NCBI GenBank assembly: GCA_964529445.1
Contig: CAZGWJ010000023.1
Location: 1 to 33,989, forward strand
Origin: CAZGWJ01 sp964529445
GTDB lineage: Bacteria > Oederibacteriota > Muellerivitia > Muellerivitales > Muellerivitaceae
Direction of reading: 5' to 3'
Length of the DNA stretch: 33,989 nucleotides
Below, one piece after another: positions 27,934 through 33,989 of this stretch. The translations under genes and the position numbers were made by a program. The notes beneath the pieces were generated by a model. It saw nothing but the letters and a program-made list of their open reading frames with translations. It was not told the origin of the DNA and did not search any database. How positions within the stretch are numbered: the first letter of the stretch is position 1; the number at the start of each line of letters is the position of its first letter.

Positions 27934-30228
27934 TTGTTCAAAACGCGCGTATTTGAAAGGATTTTCGAGCTTCTTCCGCCCTTCGCGGCCTTGATGACGC
28001 CGTTGCTCTTCTTCGTGGACGGCCGGGACCAGTTCGAGCTTCCCAAGTTGACGTTCCTGGCGGTCACGGGCACCGCCGCCTTCGCGTTGATGCTCGCCCT
28101 CAAGGGGATCCCCCGGCTCTCCCCCCTCGCGACCGGGCTTCTCGTCCTGTTCACGGTCCAGACCGCCGCCTCCCTCCCCGGGACCTCCCTGAGCTGGCGA
28201 ACCAGCCTCCTCGGGGATTACGAGAACTTCTCGGGTCTCATGACATCGGCTTGTTATCTCCTGTGGTTCTTCGCGCTCTCATCCTCGCTGACGGACCGTC
28301 TTATCAAGAAGACGCTCTTCTTCTTCCTGCTGGCCGCCTTCCTTTCCTCGCTCTACGCATTGGGACAGCACGCCGGTTTCGACTTCGTCCAATGGAACCC
28401 CGAATCGGTCATCGGTAACCGCGATTTCGCCTCCCTCGGTAATCCCAATTTCCTGGCCGCCTACCTGGCCATGTGCCTTCCGCTCGTCCTGCTGATCTCC
28501 GGCCGCCACGCCTATGACCCGCCGCCCGCTCCAGCGGCTAGGGGGTACGCGATCTTCCCTTCCCTCGCCTTGATGGGTTCGATCTTCCTCCTGGCCGGTA
28601 CCAGCCGGGGAGCTGCCCTTTTCGGCGGCGACCCCGGCCAGCCCCCCACGGGTCCCGCCATCGCCTTCGGGTGGACGTTCCTGTGCATCGCCCTCGTGAG
28701 GTTCGGCCGTCTTGCATCCTGGCCCCACCTGGGGATCGCCGGGACGCTTCTTCTCCTGGGACTTGTCCGGACCGGGAGTCGCGGAGGATTCCTGGCGGCG
28801 TTCGTCGGCCTGGCCGCCATCCCGGCCTTCATCCTCCTGGACCGCGACCTCCGCGATCGCGCGGGCACGTGGGTCCGCCGGATCCACCCCGTCCTGCGGA
28901 TCGGCGTGCCCGTCGCCGCCACGAGCTTGGCCCTGGCCCTGAACCTCGCCTTCCTCCGTCGGCTGGGAGACACGGTCCTGGACTTCACCGGCAGTCTCGG
29001 GACTTCCCGACTGCACATCTGGAAGCCGGCCCTGGCCATGGTGCGGGAGAATCCCATCCTCGGCGTGGGCCTCGACACCTTCAAGATCGCCTTTCCCGCC
29101 TATTCCGGCCATGAGTTCAACCGCATCGACGGGATCTTCGTCTCCTCCCGAACCGCCCACAATGAGTGGCTCCAGGCGGCGGCCGCCACGGGCCTGCTGG
29201 GTCTCGCGGCCCAGATCGCCGTGCTCCTGCTCTTCATCGGGGCCATCCGAAAAGCGTGGGATCCCGCCGGACCCCGTTCGCGCTGGACGCTCGCAGGACT
29301 CGCCTCCTGCGCCCTGGCCTATCAGGTCCAGAATCTCTTCTCCTTCGGGGTGGCCGCCATCAATCTCCTGTGGTTCTTCTGCCTGGCCTCGGCCTCCGCC
29401 CTTCAACCGCAGGAACAACGGAACCCGCGGTTTTCCCCGGTCCTGCGGCGGACGTTGGCCGTCCTGCTCCTCGCTTCCGTCTCCATCGCGTCCTTGATCC
29501 GTCTCACGGCCGACGTGGCCTTCGGTCACGGGTCCTCGGCCCTCGACTACGTCCAGTCCGCCGGAAAATCCCTCGGGGAAAGGGAAAAGGCTCTTTACAC
29601 GGAATACGGCGTGGCGATGAACCGCCGGGCCGTCGACCTGATGCCTCTCGAGGTGAAATACCGCCTCTACCTGGGCCTCGCCTACGAACGCAAGGCCGGC
29701 CTCGTGAGCGAGGGATCCGCCACCTGGTTGAGGAAGGCCCTTGAGAACTACGACCGTTCCCTCGTCATGAGCCCGTACAACGCGTATTACCACAACAACC
29801 GGGAACGAATCCTGTTGGCCCTCTGGAGGGAAACGCGACAGGAGGATCTGCTGGCGGCGGCCGAACGGGCGGGCCGGCGGGCCGTGGAACTGGCCCCGGA
29901 AAGCCCCTTCTTCAAGGTGCAATGGGCGGTGGCGCTCCTGCGAAGCGACCGAAGGGATGAGGCGCGCCGGGTCCTGTCCGACTCCTTCGGCTTGACTTCC
30001 GATTTCACGGCGAAGGCCCTGGCCCAGTTGGCGACCGACGAGTACCTGCGGGGGGACGGCGATTTCGCATTGCTTCTCCTCGATCAGGCGGTCCAGGGAA
30101 ACACCGCGAGTGCCGAGGCTTACCAAGTCCGGGGCCTGGTCCTCCAGCAGATGGGCCGCACGGAGGACGCCTTGCGGGACCTGATGAAGGCCCGGCAATT
30201 GAGGAACCCGTCGTCCGGAGCCCGATAG
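27934..30228 (+). CDS. O-antigen ligase/polymerase-like membrane protein with C-terminal TPRs
   Basis: The 764-residue protein has about 12 hydrophobic segments over residues 1-510, then a soluble domain with TPR-like helices (~535-760; 'A-L-E-N-Y-D-R-S-L-V-M-S-P-Y-N-A-Y-Y', 'A-Y-Q-V-R-G-L-V-L-Q-Q-M-G-R-T-E-D-A-L'). The Wzy_C (PF04932) signature is visible: 'G-N-P-N-F-L-A-A-Y-L-A-M', 'T-G-S-R-G-G-F-L-A-A-F', 'R-L-H-I-W-K-P-A-L...N-P-I-L-G-V-G-L-D-T-F' and 'A-H-N-E-W-L-Q'. Members ligate or polymerise lipid-linked glycans, or glycosylate pilins, at the periplasmic face. The start is TTG 27934, with GAGGTG seven bases upstream; upstream residues are not conserved-looking. No other glycan genes are adjacent. 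Confidence 0.88.
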   Translation: MFKTRVFERIFELLPPFAALMTPLLFFVDGRDQFELPKLTFLAVTGTAAFALMLALKGIPRLSPLATGLLVLFTVQTAASLPGTSLSWRTSLLGDYENFSGLMTSACYLLWFFALSSSLTDRLIKKTLFFFLLAAFLSSLYALGQHAGFDFVQWNPESVIGNRDFASLGNPNFLAAYLAMCLPLVLLISGRHAYDPPPAPAARGYAIFPSLALMGSIFLLAGTSRGAALFGGDPGQPPTGPAIAFGWTFLCIALVRFGRLASWPHLGIAGTLLLLGLVRTGSRGGFLAAFVGLAAIPAFILLDRDLRDRAGTWVRRIHPVLRIGVPVAATSLALALNLAFLRRLGDTVLDFTGSLGTSRLHIWKPALAMVRENPILGVGLDTFKIAFPAYSGHEFNRIDGIFVSSRTAHNEWLQAAAATGLLGLAAQIAVLLLFIGAIRKAWDPAGPRSRWTLAGLASCALAYQVQNLFSFGVAAINLLWFFCLASASALQPQEQRNPRFSPVLRRTLAVLLLASVSIASLIRLTADVAFGHGSSALDYVQSAGKSLGEREKALYTEYGVAMNRRAVDLMPLEVKYRLYLGLAYERKAGLVSEGSATWLRKALENYDRSLVMSPYNAYYHNNRERILLALWRETRQEDLLAAAERAGRRAVELAPESPFFKVQWAVALLRSDRRDEARRVLSDSFGLTSDFTAKALAQLATDEYLRGDGDFALLLLDQAVQGNTASAEAYQVRGLVLQQMGRTEDALRDLMKARQLRNPSSGAR

Positions 30229-30258
30229 CCCACCTTCCGGAACCGCCCCGCGGAAACG

Positions 30259-33200
30259 CTACATTTCGATCTCCACGGAATCCTCCCCCAGGAGCAGGAC
30301 AGCCTCCTCGAGGAATTCCCCCGTGGGCCGCACCTTGCGCTCCTCTCCTGCCTCGACCCTCACCTCGCCCAGGTGGGGGGATTGAAGGTGGAAGGTGACC
30401 CGGGCGCTCCCAGGATAGCGGGCGCACAATTCCTTCAAGCGCTCCAGCAACCGCTCGTCCACCCCCACCAGGTTCACCGTCAAGACCACGGAACGTGCCC
30501 ATTTCTCCGCCATCTCCTCCAAGCCGATGACCTCCTGGGCTACGAGCTGCGGGGTGTTCCCCGATTGGTCCATCACCCCCAGGACGGCCACCAGGCGCTC
30601 CGCGGCCAGGAGATTCCGGGCCTTCCGGTACACCTCCGGCCAAGCCACCCCGTCGAGATGCGTGTGGAGATCCTCAACCTGGAAACGCGCGTAGTCTTCG
30701 TTGGAGCGTTTCGTCCTTCCCGGTTGAACCGAGCGGACCAATCCGGCCACGCGAACCTGGACCCCGTCCGGCCGCTCCGCCGCCTCCCCCAGGGGGACGG
30801 TGTAATGCTCGAGTTCGGCCTCGTGCTGTGAGAGCGGATGCCCCGACAAGTAGAAGCCGAGGGATTCCTTCTCCCACCGGAGGAGCAACGGGGACGGCGC
30901 CTCTTCCAGGGGCTGGAAAGCGGCCTCCTCCCCCGCCCCCTGTCCGGGATCGAACAGGGAGGTCTGTCCCCGCGCCTTGTCGTTCTGAAGGTTCAAGGCC
31001 TGTCGAGCCACCCGTTCGACGGCCTCCATCATCTGCGACCGCCTCGCGCCCCCCGCGTCGAAAGCGCCCGATTGGACGAGACTCGCGAGCATGCGCGGAT
31101 TGAATACCCTCATGTCCACCCGGCGGCAGAAAGCGAAGAGATCCGGGAAAGCGCCCCCGGCCTCCCGGGCTTCCAGGATGGCCTTCACGGCGGGCGCACC
31201 CACGTTGCGCAGTGCCAGAAGCGAGAAACGCACCTGCCCGGCCGGGGTGACCGTGAACGTATCCGAGCTCTCGTTGACGTCAGGCGGCAGGAGAGGGATG
31301 CCCATCCTCCGGCATTCGTACGCGTATCGCGCGATCCGGTCCTGGTCGCCGATCTCGCTGGTCAGGAGGGCCGCCATGAATTCCGGGCCGTGATGCGCCT
31401 TGAGATAGGCGGTCTGGAAGGCGAGCATCGCATAGGCCGCGCTGTGGGACTTGTTGAATCCGTACCCGGCGAACTTGGCCATCTGGTCGAAGACGGCCTC
31501 CGCGGTGCCCTCGGGAATCCCCCTCGCCCGCGCTCCCGTCTTGAAGCGCCCCCGGGCCGCTTCCATCTCCTCGGGATCCTTCTTGCCCATGGCCCGGCGC
31601 AGAAGGTCCGCCTGGCCCAGGGTGAAGCCGCCCAGGTCCGCGGCGATGCGCATGACCTGCTCCTGGTACAGGATGACACCGTAGGTGTTCTTCAGGATGG
31701 GCTCCAGCAGGGGATGCGGGTAGGAAACCTTCACCTGCCCCTTCTTCCGGCGGATGAAGTCATCCACCATGTCCGAGCCCAAAGGACCCGGACGGTAGAG
31801 GGCCAGAAGGGCGATCAGGTCCTCGATGCCGGAAGGCTCGAGTTTCCGGAGGTAATCCCTCATGCCCCGCGATTCCAGCTGGAAGACCCCCAGGGTGTGG
31901 GCCTCCCTCAGGAGGGCGTAGGTGACGGGGTCATCGAGTTCGGCCCGTGAAAGGTCCGGCCTCCTTCCGCTCGTGCCTTCCACCAATTGGAGACAGTCCT
32001 CGATGACCGTGAGGGTCCGCAACCCCAGGACGTCGAGCTTGAGAAGGCCCACCTCCTTCAAGGAATCCATGTCGTATTGGGTCAGGACCTCGTCGCCCGC
32101 ACCCCGGCAGAGGGGAACAAGGCCGACCAACGGCTCATCGCCGATGAGGACGCCGGCCGCATGGGTGGAGACGTGACGGATCTGACCTTCCAGGGCGCGG
32201 GCATATTCCAGGAGCTCCCGGGCCGGGCCGGACGAAGAAGCCAGGGACTTGAGTTCGGCATTCCGCCCGATCGCTTCCTCCAGGGTGATATGGGGTTCCG
32301 GCGGAACCAGCTTGGCGATCCGGTCCACGTCACCAGGAGCCAGGCCCAGCACCCGACCCATGTCGCGGACGACCGCCCGGGCCGCCATGGTCCCGAAGGT
32401 GACGATGGCGGCCACCCGATCCTCCCCATAGCGCTCCCGGATGTACCTCAGGACCTTACCGCGGTCCCGGTCAGAAACATCCACGTCGATGTCGGGCGCG
32501 CTGACCCTCTCGGGATTGATGAACCGCTCGAACAGGAGATCGTACCGGATGGGATCCACATCGGTGATGCCCAGGCAATAGGCGGCGAGCGAACCCGCTG
32601 CGCTTCCCCGGCCAGGCCCCACGGGGATGCCCGCCTCGCGGGCGTGCCGGATGAAATCCCAGACGATGAGGAAATACCCCGAGAAACGCGTCTTCTCGAT
32701 GGTCCGGATCTCGTCCACCAACCGCCGCTCCACCTCGGCGGGGGCCTGCGCCCCGTAACGGCGGGCCAACCCCTCCAGGCAGAGCCGCTCCAGGAACTGG
32801 TTCTCGCTCTCACCCCCCGCGGGAACCGGGAACCCGGGCATGCGGGTCTTCTTGAAATCCATCTCGACATGACAGCGTTCGGCGATTTCCACCGCGCGAG
32901 TCAGGGCCTCGGGCAGGGACCGGAAGACGTCGGACATCTCCTCCGCGGACTTCAGGAAATACTCGGGCGGCCCCTGCACCGGATGGGCCGGATCCCCAAG
33001 GGTCATCCCCTTGCCCAGGCATAAAAGGGCCTCCTGGGCTTTCGCGCCTTCCCGACGCAGATATCGGACGCCATTGGTGGCCACCGGAAGGATGCCCGTC
33101 TGCCGGGATACCTCAAGCCGTGAGGCGACCACCTTGCGTTCCCCGGGAAGGCCGTGGTCCTGGATCTCCAGGAAGAAGGAACCCTTGCCGAAGATCTCGC

Positions 33201-33702
33201 GATACTCCTCGGCGGCTTTCACCGCCAGGGGGATCTCGTCCTTCAATATGAATCCCGAAACCTCCCCCTCCAGGCAGGAGGAGAGGGCGATGAGGCCCTT
33301 CGAATGGGCGGCCAAAAGCTTCTTGTCGACCCGCGGTACGTGGAAGAATCCCTCGAGTTGAGCCAGGGAACAAAGGCGTACCAGGTTGGCGTAACCCTCG
33401 TTGTTCTCGGCCAGGAGGATCAGCCGGTAGGCCGCGTCGGGGCGCCCGTGGGGATTCGACTTCTCGAAGCGCGACTCCGGGGCCACGCCGACCTCACATC
33501 CCAGGATGGGCTTCACCCCGTGGGCCAGGGCCTGCCGGTAGAAATGGACCGCCCCGAAGAGGTTGAACGTGTCGGTCAAGGCCACGGCCGGCATGTTCAA
33601 TTCCCTAGCCCGGCGGACCAGCGCGTCCAAGCGGACGGTGCTCTCCAGGAGCGAGTACTGGGAATGGACGTTCAGATGGACGAAGGTCGGAGTGGAACCC
33701 AT
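30259..33702 (-). CDS. dnaE: DNA polymerase III subunit alpha
   Basis: DnaE is the replicative C-family polymerase. The 1147 residues match DnaE1 (~1160). Order: PHP domain (5-~210; 'F-V-H-L-N-V-H-S-Q-Y-S-L-L', 'A-L-T-D-T-F-N-L-F-G'), then the polymerase core with 'G-P-G-R-G-S-A-A-G-S-L', catalytic acids in 'P-D-I-D-V-D-V-S-D', 'F-G-T-M-A-A-R-A-V-V-R-D', and the finger/tau region. Next come 'G-Y-G-F-N-K-S-H-S-A-A-Y-A', an HhH region and a C-terminal OB fold ('V-R-V-A-G-L-V-R-S-V'). The PHP active site is partly degenerate (H-L-N-V-H rather than H-x-H-S), as in many bacteria that rely on separate proofreading. ATG 33702 matches the family start; promoter geometry suggests a leaderless mRNA. 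Confidence 0.97.
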   Translation of the reverse strand: MGSTPTFVHLNVHSQYSLLESTVRLDALVRRARELNMPAVALTDTFNLFGAVHFYRQALAHGVKPILGCEVGVAPESRFEKSNPHGRPDAAYRLILLAENNEGYANLVRLCSLAQLEGFFHVPRVDKKLLAAHSKGLIALSSCLEGEVSGFILKDEIPLAVKAAEEYREIFGKGSFFLEIQDHGLPGERKVVASRLEVSRQTGILPVATNGVRYLRREGAKAQEALLCLGKGMTLGDPAHPVQGPPEYFLKSAEEMSDVFRSLPEALTRAVEIAERCHVEMDFKKTRMPGFPVPAGGESENQFLERLCLEGLARRYGAQAPAEVERRLVDEIRTIEKTRFSGYFLIVWDFIRHAREAGIPVGPGRGSAAGSLAAYCLGITDVDPIRYDLLFERFINPERVSAPDIDVDVSDRDRGKVLRYIRERYGEDRVAAIVTFGTMAARAVVRDMGRVLGLAPGDVDRIAKLVPPEPHITLEEAIGRNAELKSLASSSGPARELLEYARALEGQIRHVSTHAAGVLIGDEPLVGLVPLCRGAGDEVLTQYDMDSLKEVGLLKLDVLGLRTLTVIEDCLQLVEGTSGRRPDLSRAELDDPVTYALLREAHTLGVFQLESRGMRDYLRKLEPSGIEDLIALLALYRPGPLGSDMVDDFIRRKKGQVKVSYPHPLLEPILKNTYGVILYQEQVMRIAADLGGFTLGQADLLRRAMGKKDPEEMEAARGRFKTGARARGIPEGTAEAVFDQMAKFAGYGFNKSHSAAYAMLAFQTAYLKAHHGPEFMAALLTSEIGDQDRIARYAYECRRMGIPLLPPDVNESSDTFTVTPAGQVRFSLLALRNVGAPAVKAILEAREAGGAFPDLFAFCRRVDMRVFNPRMLASLVQSGAFDAGGARRSQMMEAVERVARQALNLQNDKARGQTSLFDPGQGAGEEAAFQPLEEAPSPLLLRWEKESLGFYLSGHPLSQHEAELEHYTVPLGEAAERPDGVQVRVAGLVRSVQPGRTKRSNEDYARFQVEDLHTHLDGVAWPEVYRKARNLLAAERLVAVLGVMDQSGNTPQLVAQEVIGLEEMAEKWARSVVLTVNLVGVDERLLERLKELCARYPGSARVTFHLQSPHLGEVRVEAGEERKVRPTGEFLEEAVLLLGEDSVEIEM

Positions 33703-33708
33703 GGGGCG

Positions 33709-33738
33709 ATTGTAGCGGGGAGACTCGGGGACCCACAA
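33709..33738 (-). promoter_or_regulatory. dnaE promoter, apparently leaderless
   Basis: On the minus strand TTGTGG (33738-33733), an 18-base spacer and TACAAT (33714-33709) end six bases before the dnaE ATG. No Shine-Dalgarno fits between. The arrangement matches the redoxin gene promoter. Confidence 0.5.
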
Positions 33739-33834
33739 AGAGAAAGAACGGGGCAAGGCCTTCCTGGACCCTCCGGGTGCCCCGGCGCGGCCGGAGCGGG
33801 ATCTTGGCCGGTATGGGAAAGGTCTGGCGATCCG

Positions 33835-33989
33835 CTAGTGAAGGACCAGGAAGGTCGCCGTCCGCACATAGCGGGAAGATTGGAGATACACGATGTAGAT
33901 GCCCGAGGCCACCGTCTCGCCCTTCAGGTTCCGTCCGTCCCAGGGCACGTCGTCCTCCACCGGCCACCTCGAGTCCAGGTCCTTCAGCA
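33835..33989 (-). CDS. C-terminus of a secreted protein with FlgD/sorting-type module (partial)
   Basis: The frame is open to the right edge; only the last ~51 residues are visible, ending with TAG at 33837-33835. They read 'P-W-D-G-R-N-L-K-G-E-T-V-A-S-G-I-Y-I-V-Y-L-Q...T-A-T-F-L-V-L-H'. This is the characteristic final Ig-like strand set of FlgD-Ig / T9SS-type-A-like C-terminal modules (W-D-G-x-D...G-x-x-V-x-S-G-I-Y...). Such modules end large extracellular enzymes or adhesins in several diderm phyla. What precedes it is unknown. The gene is 132 bp upstream of the dnaE start on the same strand. Confidence 0.75.
   Translation of the reverse strand, partial: LKDLDSRWPVEDDVPWDGRNLKGETVASGIYIVYLQSSRYVRTATFLVLH

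Noticed and set aside
27716..27994. 92-residue plus-strand frame upstream of the Wzy-like gene
   Set aside because: It begins inside the speD leader and promoter and overlaps the Wzy-like start in another frame; no plausible domain.
1..33989. tRNA, rRNA, CRISPR array, complete transposon, toxin-antitoxin or defence system
   Set aside because: None seen on either strand by reading; no repeat-spacer pattern, transposase or nuclease/methylase genes.

Overview
This is a GC-rich bacterial chromosome segment with densely packed genes, frequent TTG/GTG starts and good AGGAGG-type ribosome sites. It holds about 26 protein genes. I see no rRNA, tRNA, CRISPR array, complete insertion sequence or phage module. 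The outer-membrane beta-barrel, two lipoproteins and the FlgD/sorting-like C-terminus at the right edge indicate a diderm. The gene mix (YifB/ComM, class 1B SpeD, Wzy-TPR protein, DUF47-Pit, GGDEF/PilZ) would fit an Acidobacteriota-like environmental lineage, but that placement is an inference with modest confidence.

Layout. 1-330 is the tail of a GH3 glycosidase. 541-1563 is a Pit phosphate transporter. From 8335 down to 1943 runs a minus-strand series: DUF47 (PhoU-like), a second Pit, a 13-ankyrin lipoprotein, an acetylxylan esterase, a GNAT acetyltransferase, an outer-membrane beta-barrel and a short pyruvate kinase. Several of these genes are translationally coupled. The two pit genes are close paralogues in inverted orientation, and each locus is preceded by the same TTAACA-N5-TTAACA repeat, a likely phosphate-control site. 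10016-8563 encodes a redoxin lipoprotein and a cobalamin/siderophore-type binding protein. 10091-13958 (plus strand) encodes glycerate kinase, a TPR/polyproline protein and a stand-alone cyclic-nucleotide-binding protein, closed by a bidirectional terminator.

14129-16272 holds a small hypothetical gene and a divergent yifB. The last 48 bp of yifB coding sequence recur exactly 136 bp downstream, with a hairpin-rich insert between, which is the most unusual DNA structure here. 17697-16663 is a LacI regulator with a palindromic operator inside its own promoter. 18993-17782 is a secreted Trp/His/Tyr-rich protein. clpB and orn diverge from a shared region at 21661-21759. A diguanylate cyclase (22562-23689) faces a PilZ protein (24480-23824) across a 17-bp-stem inverted repeat.

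27714-24721 is a polyamine cluster (speD, speE-like, arginine-decarboxylase-like) driven by a near-consensus sigma-70 promoter, with a terminator built into the 3' end of speD. 27934-30228 is an O-antigen ligase/polymerase-like membrane protein with TPRs. 33702-30259 is dnaE, which appears to have a leaderless promoter. Short AT-rich degenerate repeats and small palindromes recur in the spacers.
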